The notes under the pieces are model-generated. The model did not search any database. It was not told the DNA's origin and saw nothing but the letters and a program-made list of their open reading frames with translations. This document shows positions 41,458-50,433 of a DNA stretch of 64,000 nt, one piece after another. The stretch is from Ostreiculturibacter nitratireducens (lineage in GTDB: Bacteria; Pseudomonadota; Alphaproteobacteria; Rhodobacterales; Rhodobacteraceae), in assembly GCF_032670585.1 (NCBI RefSeq), contig NZ_JAVQHL010000002.1:868001-932000 (forward strand), written 5' to 3'. Numbering within the stretch: position 1 is the stretch's first letter; each line of letters starts with the position of its first letter. A program made the position numbers and the translations under genes.

Positions 41458-42117
41458 TCAAACCGGGCGGCGGAAGGCGAGGACGAGGTTGTTGGCGGGC
41501 ATCTCGACGCGGTCTTCGGGCGCGAGGCCAGCATCGGAAGCCCAGCGGGCGACTTCGGCGGTGTCCTTGTAGCCGATCTCGGGGTCCTGGGCGCGGAGGG
41601 CCGCGTCGAAGCGGCGGTCCCCCTCGCTCGTCAGCGCGCCGTCGCGCCGGAAGGGGCCGTAGATCATCGCAAGGCCGCCGGGAACAAGGGCCGCGCCGAT
41701 GCCTTCGAGGACGTGGCGGGCTTCCGCCCCGGAGATCAGGTGGAGGAGGTTCACCGCCAGGATCAGGTCGAAGCCCGCGTGACGCCGGCCCCAGCCGGGC
41801 TCGGCCGCGTCCAGCAGGATCGGAGGACGGAGGTTGGGCAGGCTGGCTGCCTCCACCCACGCAGAGATGCTGGCAAGGGCAGCGGGATTTGCGTCCGAAG
41901 GCTGCCATTCAAGGCCGGGAAGCGCCGCGGCGAAACACGCGGCATGCTGCCCGGTGCCGGAGGCGATTTCGAGGACGCGACCACGCGCGGGGGCGCGGCG
42001 GGCAAGCTCTGCGAGGATCGGTTCGGCGTTTCGTTCAGCCGAAGGGGCGCAAAGGCGGGCATCGGCGCCTGCGGCAAGCGCGGCGGAATCCGGAAGGGAA
42101 AGGTGGCGGGGCGCCAT
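41458..42117 (-). CDS. DUF938 family SAM-dependent methyltransferase
   Basis: A 219-residue class I methyltransferase-like protein. The N-terminus SAERNAEPILAELAR and the SAM loop EIASGTGQHAACFA (50-63) with WQPSDAN are typical of DUF938. The substrate is unknown. Its start codon shares one base with the stop of the upstream FAD oxidoreductase (TGATG), so they are co-translated; a joint role in processing an amino compound is possible but not established. Confidence 0.9.
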   Translation of the reverse strand: MAPRHLSLPDSAALAAGADARLCAPSAERNAEPILAELARRAPARGRVLEIASGTGQHAACFAAALPGLEWQPSDANPAALASISAWVEAASLPNLRPPILLDAAEPGWGRRHAGFDLILAVNLLHLISGAEARHVLEGIGAALVPGGLAMIYGPFRRDGALTSEGDRRFDAALRAQDPEIGYKDTAEVARWASDAGLAPEDRVEMPANNLVLAFRRPV

Positions 42118-43193
42118 CAGCCGAAGCGGGCCGGTGACAGCGCGGCGACCGTCGTGGCGTCGAGTTCCGGCGCGCCTCCCCCGATCAGGTCGGCCGCGAG
42201 GCGGCTTGCGGCGGGTGCGGTTTGGAAGCCGTAGCCGCCTTGGCCCGCGAGCCAGAAGAAGGCGGGTTCAACGGGGTCGTGGCCGATCACGAGCACACGG
42301 TCTGGCGCAAAGGTTCGCAGGCCCGCCCACGAGGCGAGGAGGCGCGTGACGGGTTCGGTGACCATTTCCTCGTAGCGGGCGAGGCCCTCGGCAAGCACCA
42401 TGTCGTCGGCCCAGGCGTCGTGCGGGTCCATGAGGTGTTCCTCGGCGGGCGAGACGATCAACGCGCCGGCGTCGGGCTTGGCATACCATGTTTCACCCGC
42501 GCCGAAGATCATCGGCCAGGCGCGGATGTCATGGCCACCGGGCGCCGGGATCCGCGCCATCGAACGGCGATACGGAGTGAAGCCCAAGGGTGCGACGCCG
42601 GCCATCCTCGCCACCTCGTCCACCCAGGCGCCGGCCGCGTTGACGATGATGCGCGCTGAGTGAGTGCACGTCGCGGTATCGGCCTCCCACCCGGCGGATG
42701 TGCGGCGGATCGCCGTCACGCGGGCTCCGGTCAGAACCTTTGCCCCGTTCGCCTTGGCCTCGCGCTGGAAATCCTGGATCAGCTTGTCGGTGTCGAGATC
42801 CCATGCGTGTTCGGCGTAGGCCGCGTGCTCCAGGGCGTCAGCGCGTAGAATCGGCACCATGGCGCGGGCTTCGGCAGGGCTGATGCGCGCGAGATTCATC
42901 ACCGCCGCTTCGTGCTCGAATGCATCGCGCAGCAACTGTGTCGCGACGATCATCAGGCCGCGCGGCGAAAGAACGCCGCCATTCGCGCGGCGGTGATGGT
43001 CGTCGCTGGCGAGGCTGAGCGCCACCACGGGCGGCAGGCCGTAGTTCGGCTCGAACAGCGCGGCGGAGCGGCCCGAGGCGTGGTGGGCAAGGTGGTCCTC
43101 GGCCTCGAGGAGAGTCACCCGGCCGAGGTGCGACAGCCGCGCCGCGGCAGAGACGCCGGCGATGCCGCCGCCGATGATCAGGAAATCGTCCAT
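42117..43193 (-). CDS. DAO-family FAD-dependent oxidoreductase
   Basis: A 358-residue glycine/D-amino-acid-oxidase-type flavoprotein with the FAD motif IIGGGIAGVSAAARLS (6-21), ASGRSAALFEPNYG near residue 50, and the C-terminal GQGGYGFQTAPAASRLAADLI FAD-contact. The substrate is probably an amino acid or N-methyl amino acid. The ATG at 43193 leads straight into the Rossmann strand; the frame extends upstream through an intergenic repeat and terminator and is not coding there. It is coupled to the DUF938 gene. Confidence 0.9.
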   Translation of the reverse strand: MDDFLIIGGGIAGVSAAARLSHLGRVTLLEAEDHLAHHASGRSAALFEPNYGLPPVVALSLASDDHHRRANGGVLSPRGLMIVATQLLRDAFEHEAAVMNLARISPAEARAMVPILRADALEHAAYAEHAWDLDTDKLIQDFQREAKANGAKVLTGARVTAIRRTSAGWEADTATCTHSARIIVNAAGAWVDEVARMAGVAPLGFTPYRRSMARIPAPGGHDIRAWPMIFGAGETWYAKPDAGALIVSPAEEHLMDPHDAWADDMVLAEGLARYEEMVTEPVTRLLASWAGLRTFAPDRVLVIGHDPVEPAFFWLAGQGGYGFQTAPAASRLAADLIGGGAPELDATTVAALSPARFG

Positions 43194-43269
43194 GGTTCTC
43201 CCTCGCGCAATCGTGGGCAGACTAGCCGCAAAGCGCGCGTCGGCAAGGGCACAGTTCGTCTTTCGGGGT

Positions 43270-43303
43270 GGGTATGCTGCGCCCCGCACCCGGGGGCATA
43301 CCC
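43270..43303. promoter_or_regulatory. Spaced inverted repeat upstream of the DAO-family gene
   Basis: GGGTATGC (43270-43277) and GCATACCC (43296-43303) are perfect complements separated by 18 GC-rich bases. They lie 77 bases upstream of the oxidoreductase start, between it and the terminator of sqr. Either an operator for a dimeric regulator or a leader hairpin; no known box was recognised. Confidence 0.35.
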
Positions 43304-43320
43304 GCCGTTTCCGGGAGCCG

Positions 43321-43356
43321 AAAAAAACCGGCCCGCGCGGAGAATTGCGCGGGCCG
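43321..43356 (-). terminator. Intrinsic terminator of sqr
   Basis: On the minus strand a perfect ten-base-pair GC stem (CGGCCCGCGC with GCGCGGGCCG) with an eight-base loop is followed by one base and seven T (43327-43321). It begins 22 bases after the sqr stop. Confidence 0.92.
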
Positions 43357-43378
43357 TTCAGCTTGCCGGGGCCGAAGC

Positions 43379-44665
43379 TCAGCCCTTCGTCACTTCCTTG
43401 AGCTTGGCGATGCCGAGAAGGTCGAGCATGGCCTTTTCGTAGAAGGTCTCGCTCTTGCCCTTCCGCATCTTCCCGAGGAAGTATTTCTCGAACCCGATCT
43501 TGGCCTTGTGCACCCACTTGCCGTGCGACGCCCAGTTGACGTTGCGCGGCGGGATCTGGGGTTGGGCCACGAAGGCGACGCCGGAGTCGCCGAAATCTGC
43601 GAGGCAGACAGCGTTCCAGGTGCCGACGTTGTCGGGTTCCTGCCCGCGCAGGATCTGGCCGATGTTGAGCGCGGTGGCGGTGACCATGCTCTCGATCATG
43701 AAGCCGGTCTTCGGCACGCCGCAGGGCACAGGGGTCGGCCCCATCGGCGGGATCGCGATGCAGACGCCGACGGCGAAGATGTTAGGATACTTCGGGTTCC
43801 GCTGATGCTGATCCACGATGGTGAAGCCGCGCGGGTTCGACAGCCCCTCGATCCCCGAGACAGCCTTGATGCCGCGGAAGGCGGGAAGCATCATCGCGAA
43901 TCCGAAGGGCAGTTCCTTTTCCGCCTTGACCGACCCGTCGTCGGCGATCTCCTCGACGAACATCTTGCCTTCCTCGACCTTCTTCACCTTGGTCGAGGTC
44001 ATCCACTTGATGTGGTGGTCGCGCATTTCGGCTTCGAGCAGGCCCTTGGTGTCGCCAACCCCGTCGAGGCCGAGATGCCCGATGTAGGGCTCGGCGGTGA
44101 CGAAGGTCATCGGCACCTTGTCGCGGATCTTGCGCCGGCGCAGTTCGGTTTCGAGGATGAAGGTGAATTCGTAGGCCGGACCGAAGCAGGACGCGCCCTG
44201 CACCGCGCCGACGATGATCGGACCCGGGTTCTTGCAGAAGTCTTCGAATCTCGTGTAGGCGGCCTCGGCATGGTCGACGTGGCAGATCGACTGGGTGAAG
44301 CCGCCATTTGGGCCGAGGCCCTCGATCTCGTCGAATGCAAGTTCGGGCCCAGTGGCGATCACGAGGAAGTCGTAATCGACCGAGCTTCCGTCCACGAGTT
44401 CGATCTTGTTCTGTTCGGGGTGAACCTTCTCGGCCGCGACGGGGCGGAACCCGATGCCCTTCTTGGCGAAGGTCTGGGCAAGGTCCACGGTGATGTCACG
44501 CCGGCTGCGCCAGCCCACGGCCACCCAGGGGTTCGACGGAACGAAGTGATACTGCGGGTCCTTGGTGACGACCGTCAGCTTGTCTTCTGGCCGAAGCTGA
44601 TCCTTCAGTTCGTAGGCCATGATGGCGCCGCCAAGTCCGGCGCCGAGAACCACGATATGTGCCAT
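43379..44665 (-). CDS. sqr: Sulfide:quinone oxidoreductase
   Basis: Membrane-associated flavoprotein that oxidises sulfide to sulfane sulfur and reduces quinone. The 428-residue protein starts with an FAD motif (VVLGAGLGGA). Cys128 (SICHVDH), Cys160 (GASCFGP) and Cys354 (AVCLADF) fall at or next to the positions of the three functional cysteines of Acidithiobacillus ferrooxidans SQR (128, 160, 356), a strong indication. Further cysteines occur at 302 and 315. The C-terminal helices would serve for membrane attachment. It has its own promoter and terminator, and no sox or persulfide dioxygenase genes lie nearby, so sulfide detoxification is likely. Confidence 0.92.
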   Translation of the reverse strand: MAHIVVLGAGLGGAIMAYELKDQLRPEDKLTVVTKDPQYHFVPSNPWVAVGWRSRRDITVDLAQTFAKKGIGFRPVAAEKVHPEQNKIELVDGSSVDYDFLVIATGPELAFDEIEGLGPNGGFTQSICHVDHAEAAYTRFEDFCKNPGPIIVGAVQGASCFGPAYEFTFILETELRRRKIRDKVPMTFVTAEPYIGHLGLDGVGDTKGLLEAEMRDHHIKWMTSTKVKKVEEGKMFVEEIADDGSVKAEKELPFGFAMMLPAFRGIKAVSGIEGLSNPRGFTIVDQHQRNPKYPNIFAVGVCIAIPPMGPTPVPCGVPKTGFMIESMVTATALNIGQILRGQEPDNVGTWNAVCLADFGDSGVAFVAQPQIPPRNVNWASHGKWVHKAKIGFEKYFLGKMRKGKSETFYEKAMLDLLGIAKLKEVTKG

Positions 44666-44722
44666 CGGAAATCTCCTCCCGTCTGCGAGCGGCCTGTCCG
44701 CCGCTCACATTCTTTCCTTGGA

Positions 44723-44751
44723 ATTTGACTGCCCGGTATGATTCAGGTCAA
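44723..44751 (-). promoter_or_regulatory. Predicted promoter of sqr
   Basis: On the minus strand TTGACC (44751-44746) and TCAAAT (44728-44723) are separated by exactly 17 bases, placing the transcription start about 50 bases before the ATG at 44665. The -35 differs from consensus at one position. GAATC lies within the spacer, but I could not recognise a sulfide-responsive operator. Confidence 0.5.
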
Positions 44752-44773
44752 CTTTCCGGCGAAAGCGACATGA

Positions 44774-44798
44774 AAAGGCCCGCCAGCGGCGGGCCTTT
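44774..44798 (-). terminator. Terminator of the xdh-transporter operon
   Basis: AAAGGCCCGCC pairs with GGCGGGCCTTT (11 base pairs, AGC loop), 29 bases after the BMP-protein stop. On the minus strand the stem ends in CCTTTTCA, a short T run. No + strand gene precedes it. Confidence 0.8.
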
Positions 44799-44826
44799 CC
44801 TGCTTTCCAGACGGGATCCCGGCGGC

Positions 44827-45906
44827 TTACTGCGGGATCTCGCCCTCGATGCCCTCGACATAGAAGTTCATGCCGAGCAGGTCGCCGTCCGGCGCGGTCT
44901 CGCCCTCGGCAAGCCACGGCGAGCCGTCCTGCTTGTTGATCGGGCCCGTGAACGGGTGGTAGGTGCCTGCCGCGATCGCGTCGCGGATCGCCTCGGCCTC
45001 GGCCTTGACCTCGGCCGGGACGGCCTCGGTGATCTCGCCGATCTCGACCTCGCCGCCCGCGATACCTTCCCAGGCGTCCACCTGCTCATAGGTGCCGTCG
45101 AGGAGCGCGCCCACGCGCTTCACGTAGTAGGGGGCCCAGTTGTCGACGATCGCGGAGACGCGGGGGCTGGGCTTGTATTCGGCCATGTCGGAGGCCTGAC
45201 CGAAGCCGATGACCGCGCCGTTGGTCTTGGCGGCTTCGGCCAAAGGTGCCGTCGAGTCGGTGTGGGAGGCGATGACGTCCACGCCCTGTTCGATCATGGC
45301 CTTGGCTGCGTCGGCCTCCTTCGCGGGGTCGAACCAGGTATAGGCCCAGACCACCGTCAGCTGGACGTCCGGGTTCACCTTCTTTGCGTGGAGGTAGTAG
45401 GAGTTGATCCCCTGGATGACCTCGGGGATCGGAAAGGAGGCGATGTAGCCGATCTTGTTGGTCTTCGTCATCCGCCCCGCGATCGTCCCGATCACCGCGC
45501 GGCCCTCGTAGAAGCGGGAGTTGTAGGTCGAGACGTTCGGATGTTCGCGCTTGAAGCCGGTGGCGTGTTCGAACTTCACCTCGGGGAACTTGCCGGCCAC
45601 GGCGTTCGTCGGGTCCATGTAGCCGAAGGAGGTCGTGAAGATGATGTTGCAGCCCGAAAGCGCCATCTGGGTCATCACCCGCTCGGCATCGGCGCCTTCG
45701 GGGACGTTTTCCTGGTAGGCGGTTTCCACCTTGTCGCCATAGGCGGCTTCGACGGCGAGACGGCCCTGGTCGTGCTGGTAGGTCCAGCCCCCGTCGCCGA
45801 TCGGGCCGACATACACGAAGCACGCCTTGACCTTGTCCTGGGCAAGAGCGGCGCCCGGCAGCGCGAGCGCCAGCGCGGTGGCGGCGAGAAGGGTTCTGCG
45901 GTTCAT
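44827..45906 (-). CDS. BMP-family ABC transporter substrate-binding protein
   Basis: A 359-residue periplasmic receptor with a cleavable signal peptide (RRTLLAATALALALPGAALAQ, no lipobox) and the BMP/Med fold: VKACFVYVGPIGDGGWTYQHDQG near the N-terminus and PEVIQGINSYYLHAKKVNPD in the centre. BMP receptors bind purine or other nucleosides (PnrA, NupN-type). It is the last gene of the operon, 49 bases after the second permease gene. Association with xanthine dehydrogenase genes suggests a purine base or nucleoside as ligand. Confidence 0.92.
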   Translation of the reverse strand: MNRRTLLAATALALALPGAALAQDKVKACFVYVGPIGDGGWTYQHDQGRLAVEAAYGDKVETAYQENVPEGADAERVMTQMALSGCNIIFTTSFGYMDPTNAVAGKFPEVKFEHATGFKREHPNVSTYNSRFYEGRAVIGTIAGRMTKTNKIGYIASFPIPEVIQGINSYYLHAKKVNPDVQLTVVWAYTWFDPAKEADAAKAMIEQGVDVIASHTDSTAPLAEAAKTNGAVIGFGQASDMAEYKPSPRVSAIVDNWAPYYVKRVGALLDGTYEQVDAWEGIAGGEVEIGEITEAVPAEVKAEAEAIRDAIAAGTYHPFTGPINKQDGSPWLAEGETAPDGDLLGMNFYVEGIEGEIPQ

Positions 45907-45955
45907 CGAAGTCTCCTTGTTGGTCGGGGTCGTTGCCCCTGTGGCAGCTTTTGCC

Positions 45956-46885
45956 TCAGCGCGAGGCGTGGAAATTCTGTCCGAGAGAGGCTGGTGCGTT
46001 GAGCGCGGCGCGGCTTCGGTCGGCGGAAATTATCACGAGTACGAGGATGGTTATCAGATAGGGCGCCATCGACAAGTACTGCACGGGGATTGCGACGCCT
46101 GCCGCCTGCAGGTTCAGCTGAAGAACGGTCACGCCGCCGAAGAGATAGGCGCCAAGAAGCACGCGTTCCGCCTTCCAGGAGGCGAAGACGACGATGGCGA
46201 GAGCGATCCAGCCCGCCCCGGCGGTCATTCCTTCCGTCCATTGAGGGACGCGGATCAGGCTCAGATAGGCGCCGCCGAGTCCCGCGCAGGCCCCGCCGAA
46301 GAGAAGCGCCATGAGCCGGATGCGGATCACCTTGTAGCCGAGCGCGTGGGCCGCGTCGTGGCTTTCCCCGACAGCGCGCAGGATCAGCCCCGCGCGGCTG
46401 TATTTCAGGAAGGCCCAGGTGGCGGCGACGAGCGCGAGCGAGCCGTAGACCAGCCAGTCGTGGCTGAAGAGGATCTTTCCGAGAACGGGCAGGTCCGACA
46501 CCGGACCGAGATCGAGCGCCGCCGTCGCGGGCGGGCGGATCCCATTGTAGCCCTGCCCCATCAGCGAGGAGAGCCCGAGCCCGAAGAGCGTCAGCGCGAG
46601 GCCCGTGGCGACCTGGTTCGACAGGAGGATCTGCGTCAGGATACCGAACAGAAGAGCCATCAACGCCCCGCCACAGGCCGCGGCCGCGAAGCCCACAAGC
46701 GGCGAGCCGCTTTCCACCGCCGCTATGAAGCCCGTGATCGCGCCGACGATCATCATGCCCTCGACCCCGAGGTTCAGGACGCCGGCCTTCTCGACGATCA
46801 TCTCGCCGATCGCGGCGAGGAGGATCGGCGTGGAGGCGACCATCAGCGAGGCGATGAGAAGGACAGGGTCGATCGAGCCGATCAT
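45956..46885 (-). CDS. ABC transporter permease (nucleoside-type, second permease)
   Basis: A 309-residue BPD_transp_2-type permease with about eight to ten hydrophobic helices; the segment EKAGVLNLGVEGMMIVGAITGF near residue 31 is the family hallmark and GESHDAAHALGYKV is the ATPase-coupling loop. It resembles NupQ/YufQ. It overlaps the first permease gene by four bases. Works with the other operon-encoded permease and ATPase. Confidence 0.92.
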   Translation of the reverse strand: MIGSIDPVLLIASLMVASTPILLAAIGEMIVEKAGVLNLGVEGMMIVGAITGFIAAVESGSPLVGFAAAACGGALMALLFGILTQILLSNQVATGLALTLFGLGLSSLMGQGYNGIRPPATAALDLGPVSDLPVLGKILFSHDWLVYGSLALVAATWAFLKYSRAGLILRAVGESHDAAHALGYKVIRIRLMALLFGGACAGLGGAYLSLIRVPQWTEGMTAGAGWIALAIVVFASWKAERVLLGAYLFGGVTVLQLNLQAAGVAIPVQYLSMAPYLITILVLVIISADRSRAALNAPASLGQNFHASR

Positions 46886-47967
46886 CGTGCGACCTCCACC
46901 CGGCCGAAGCGCAGCCGGAAATTCGCGAAGACGTCGAAGGCAAGGAGGAAGAAGAGGAGCATCCCCTGGAATGCCTGGATCGCCGCCGAAGGCAGGTTGA
47001 GCGTGAGCTGGGCAAGCTCGCCGCCGATGTAGGTCAGCGCCATGAGAAGCCCGGCGAGAAGGATTCCGACCGGGTGAAGCCGCCCGAGGAAGGCCACGAT
47101 GATCGCCGTGAAGCCGTAGCCCGACGCGAAGTCGGTCGAGATCTGGCCCGCCGGGCCCGAAACCTCGAAGAGACCGGCGAGGCCTGCGAGCGCGCCCGAG
47201 ATCCCGAGGCAGATCGCGGTGAGCCGTCCGGGGCTGACGCCCGCGAAGCGCGCGGCCCTCGGCGCCTGGCCCGCGACGCGGACCTGGAAGCCGAAGATAT
47301 GCCGCGACAGGAGCACGTAGCCGCCGATCACCGCGAGGAAGGCCGTGACCGTGCCCCAGTGCATCCCCGTCCCGGCGAAGATCTCGGCGTTGTGGGCGGC
47401 GGGGAACTGCTGGAAGTTACGGCTTCCCGGAAAGCCCATGCCCTCCGGGTTCTTCAGCAGCCCGAAAGACGCCGCGGAGAGGATATGCCCGGCGACATAG
47501 ACGAGCATCAGGGAAACGAGGATTTCCGAGGTGTTGAACCTCACCTTGAGGATCGCCGGGATCATTGCCCAGGCCCAGCCGCCAAGGGCGCCGGCGAGGA
47601 TCATCAGGGGGAAGATCAGCGGGCTTTCCGACGGGTAGAAGGCGAGGCCCGCGCCCGCGCCGCAAACCGCGCCGATGATGTATTGCCCCTCCGCGCCGAT
47701 GTTCCATATCCCGGCGCGGAAGCCGAGCGATAGGCCCACGGCGATGACGATGAGCGGACCGGCCTTCACCAGAAGCTGCGGGCGCGAATAGCTCGCGAAC
47801 TGGCCGAACAGGGGGTCCCAGAAGATCGTGCGGATGGCGACGAACGGATCCTTGCCGAGCAGCGCGAACAGCACGCCACCGGCGATCATGGTGGCGAGGA
47901 CCGCCAGAAGGGGCGTGGCGGTCGACCAGAACCGCGAGGCGGAAGGGCGACGCTCAAGCCTCAGCAT
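46882..47967 (-). CDS. ABC transporter permease (nucleoside-type, first permease)
   Basis: A 361-residue permease with an N-terminal cytoplasmic segment followed by about eight to ten helices. FRAGIWNIGAEGQYIIGAVCGAG is the family signature, and GQAPRAARFAGVSPGRL the cytoplasmic coupling loop. Similar to NupP/YufP. Its start overlaps the ATPase stop by 14 bases and its stop overlaps the next permease by four bases. Confidence 0.92.
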   Translation of the reverse strand: MLRLERRPSASRFWSTATPLLAVLATMIAGGVLFALLGKDPFVAIRTIFWDPLFGQFASYSRPQLLVKAGPLIVIAVGLSLGFRAGIWNIGAEGQYIIGAVCGAGAGLAFYPSESPLIFPLMILAGALGGWAWAMIPAILKVRFNTSEILVSLMLVYVAGHILSAASFGLLKNPEGMGFPGSRNFQQFPAAHNAEIFAGTGMHWGTVTAFLAVIGGYVLLSRHIFGFQVRVAGQAPRAARFAGVSPGRLTAICLGISGALAGLAGLFEVSGPAGQISTDFASGYGFTAIIVAFLGRLHPVGILLAGLLMALTYIGGELAQLTLNLPSAAIQAFQGMLLFFLLAFDVFANFRLRFGRVEVAR

Positions 47968-49489
47968 GGTGGACCTCCGCCAAATGCATGTCGTGCGCGC
48001 CGCCGAGCATCAGGCCGATCTCGTCCAGCGTCAGCCCGTCGGTCGGGCGTGGAGCGGACAGCCGCCCCTCGTTCAGCGCGGCAAAGCTGTCGGCGACCTC
48101 CATCAGCTCGTCGAGGTCCTGGCTGATGACGATCACCGCCGCGCCCTTCGCGGCGAGATCGAGCAGCGCCTGCCGGATCGCGGCTGCGGCCGCCGCGTCG
48201 ACGCCCCAGGTGGGCTGGTTGACGACGAGCACCTCAGGACGCTGCAGCACCTCGCGCCCGATCACGAACTTCTGGAGGTTGCCCCCCGAAAGCGCCCGCG
48301 CGGCGACATCGGGTCCCGGCGTGCGCACGTCGAAGCCCGAAATGATGGCCTCGGCGAAGCGCCGCGCGCCCTGCCAGTCGACGAAGCCATGGCGCAGCAG
48401 GCCACGGCGGATGCTGCCGGTCAGCGCGGCGTTCTCGGTCAGGTTCATGTCCGGGGCGGCCGCATGGCCGAGCCGTTCCTCCGGCGCGCAGAGAAGTCCG
48501 CGCGCGCGGCGCGCGTTCGGTCCGAGGTTGCCGATTTCCTCACCCCTGAGCGTGATCGCCCCCGGCGGAGAGAGCGCTTCGCCCGACAGCGCCGCGAGAA
48601 GCTCGTCCTGCCCGTTCCCTGCGACGCCACCGATACCGAGAACCTCGCCCGCGCGGAGCGTCATGCCAACGTTCTTCAGCACTGTGCCGAAGGGGTTCGC
48701 GGGCGTGAGCGACAGGCCCCGGACCTCGAGGACCGTCTTGCCCGGCTCGCCCGCTTCCTTCTTCGGGCTCTGAAGGGTCGCCCCCACCATCATCTCGGCC
48801 AGTTCCCGCGCGGTCTTCGCGCGCGGATCGCAACTTCCCACGACCTTGCCGTGCCGGAGGATAGTGGCGCCGTCGCAGAGCGCGCGGATCTCCTCGAGCT
48901 TGTGCGAGATGTAGAGGATCGAGGTGCCTTCCTCGGCCAGTTGCCGGAGCGTGTCGAAGAGGATCTCGACCTCCTGCGGGGTCAGGACGCTCGTCGGCTC
49001 GTCCATGATGAGAAGCTTCGGGTCCTGCAGGAGGCAGCGGATGATCTCCACCCTCTGACGCTCGCCCGCGGAAAGGTCGCCAACCATCCGCATCGGGTCG
49101 AGCGGCAGGCCGTATTCCTCGCTCACCTCCCGGATCCGTGCGGACAGGGTGCGTTGCGGGGGTGGGCTTTCCATGCCGAGCGCGACGTTCTCGGCGACGG
49201 TCAGCGCCTCGAACAGGCTGAAATGCTGGAACACCATCGCGACCCCGGCGGAACGGGCCGCGCGGGGCTCGGGCGGGGCGTAATCCTTGCCGTCGAAGCG
49301 CATCTTCCCGTCGTCCGGTCGGACGAGCCCGTAGATCGTCTTGACGAGCGTGGACTTGCCCGCGCCGTTTTCCCCCAGAAGCGCATGAACCTCGCCCTTG
49401 GCGACGGAAAAGGAAACGCCGTCATTAGCCACGACCCCCGGATAGGCCTTGGTGAGGCCCTCGATGGCCAGAAGTACGTCCCCCGTCAT
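47954..49489 (-). CDS. ABC transporter ATP-binding protein, duplicated (nucleoside/sugar type)
   Basis: A 511-residue ATPase with two ABC modules. The first is complete: Walker A GENGAGKST (39-47), signature LSAGERQRVEI and Walker B LLIMDEPTSVL. The second has GGVAGNGQDELL, LSGGNLQKFVIGRE and a degenerate Walker B VLVVNQPTWGVD, a pattern usual for RbsA/YufO-type proteins in which the second site is impaired. The ATG at 49489 overlaps the xdhC stop; the frame extends far upstream only as antisense noise. It energises the two permeases encoded downstream. Confidence 0.95.
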   Translation of the reverse strand: MTGDVLLAIEGLTKAYPGVVANDGVSFSVAKGEVHALLGENGAGKSTLVKTIYGLVRPDDGKMRFDGKDYAPPEPRAARSAGVAMVFQHFSLFEALTVAENVALGMESPPPQRTLSARIREVSEEYGLPLDPMRMVGDLSAGERQRVEIIRCLLQDPKLLIMDEPTSVLTPQEVEILFDTLRQLAEEGTSILYISHKLEEIRALCDGATILRHGKVVGSCDPRAKTARELAEMMVGATLQSPKKEAGEPGKTVLEVRGLSLTPANPFGTVLKNVGMTLRAGEVLGIGGVAGNGQDELLAALSGEALSPPGAITLRGEEIGNLGPNARRARGLLCAPEERLGHAAAPDMNLTENAALTGSIRRGLLRHGFVDWQGARRFAEAIISGFDVRTPGPDVAARALSGGNLQKFVIGREVLQRPEVLVVNQPTWGVDAAAAAAIRQALLDLAAKGAAVIVISQDLDELMEVADSFAALNEGRLSAPRPTDGLTLDEIGLMLGGAHDMHLAEVHHAEA

Positions 49490-50433
49490 CCCGCGCGCTC
49501 CTTTTTCGTTCTGGCGGCGCCTTGTGCCTTGAGTAGCGCGGCGGCCACGCCCACGGCAATGGCCTGCGGGTGCTTGCCGAGGGAGGGATCGCCGATCGGG
49601 CAGTCGATGCGCCCGATGTCGGCGGCGCCGTGGCCGAGGGTGGCAAGCCGCGACCGGAACCGCGCCCATTTCGTCGCCGAACCGATAAGCCCAAGGCGCG
49701 CGAAGCCGTGCGTGAGGAGCCTGTGGCAAAGGTCGAGGTCGAGCGCATGCGAGAAGGTCAGCACCAGGTGTTCGGCATCCCTTGGCGCATGGGCGACGAG
49801 GCGTCCGGGTTCGGCTGCAACGATCTGCTCGACCCTCTCGGGGATAACGGGAGGGAAGCGGTCGGCCGAGGTGTCGACCCAGGTGATCGCGAAGTCCGGG
49901 AGCCGCGCGAGGACCGAGACGAGCGCGCGCCCGACATGGCCCGCGCCCCAGATCCAGAGCGTGCGGGAAGGGGCCGACGCAGGCTCCACCATCCAGCCTT
50001 CGACAAGTTGCGGGCTTGGCGCGAGCCCCTCGCGGGCGCGCTGGACCAGGCGCCGCACTGATAGCGGCATCTCCGCCGGGTCGCCGACCGGCCGTGCGAT
50101 GACGGGGGCGTCGGGAAGGGCGGCCAGCGCCGTTCGGTCGAAGCGTTCGAGGACAATCGTCACCGCACCGCCGCAGCACTGGCCGAGCGCGGGGCCGAGC
50201 GGAACCTTCACCACGCGGGGCGCCGCGCCTTCGGCGAGCATGCGCCGCGCCCGGTCTGTCGCCTCCCATTCCAGCGTCCCACCGCCGATCGTGCCGTCCT
50301 GCCCGCTTTCCCAGACGAGCATCGACGCGCCAGTCTCGCGCGGGGTCGAGCCAGAGGCGCCCGCGACGACGATGCGGACGACGCTTCCATGCGCCGCGAC
50401 GGCGCGGGCGAGGGCTTCGCGGTCAAAGCTCAC
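49486..50433 (-). CDS. xdhC: Xanthine dehydrogenase accessory protein XdhC
   Basis: Binds molybdenum cofactor, promotes its sulfuration and hands it to XdhB. The 315-residue protein shows the XdhC_CoxI N-terminal domain (VVAGASGSTPRETGASMLV; GTIGGGTLEWEA), the GQCCGG cysteine pair near residue 85, and the Rossmann-like XdhC_C domain (TLWIWGAGHVGRALVSVL; GLIGSATKWARF). It overlaps xdhB upstream and the ABC ATPase downstream by four bases each, linking enzyme maturation to the transporter genes. Confidence 0.95.
   Translation of the reverse strand: MSFDREALARAVAAHGSVVRIVVAGASGSTPRETGASMLVWESGQDGTIGGGTLEWEATDRARRMLAEGAAPRVVKVPLGPALGQCCGGAVTIVLERFDRTALAALPDAPVIARPVGDPAEMPLSVRRLVQRAREGLAPSPQLVEGWMVEPASAPSRTLWIWGAGHVGRALVSVLARLPDFAITWVDTSADRFPPVIPERVEQIVAAEPGRLVAHAPRDAEHLVLTFSHALDLDLCHRLLTHGFARLGLIGSATKWARFRSRLATLGHGAADIGRIDCPIGDPSLGKHPQAIAVGVAAALLKAQGAARTKKERAG

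Noticed and set aside
44721..44744. GAAT...ATTC repeat in the sqr promoter as an SqrR/BigR operator
   Set aside because: The known motif is ATTC-N8-GAAT. Here the arms are in the opposite order with a 16-base centre.
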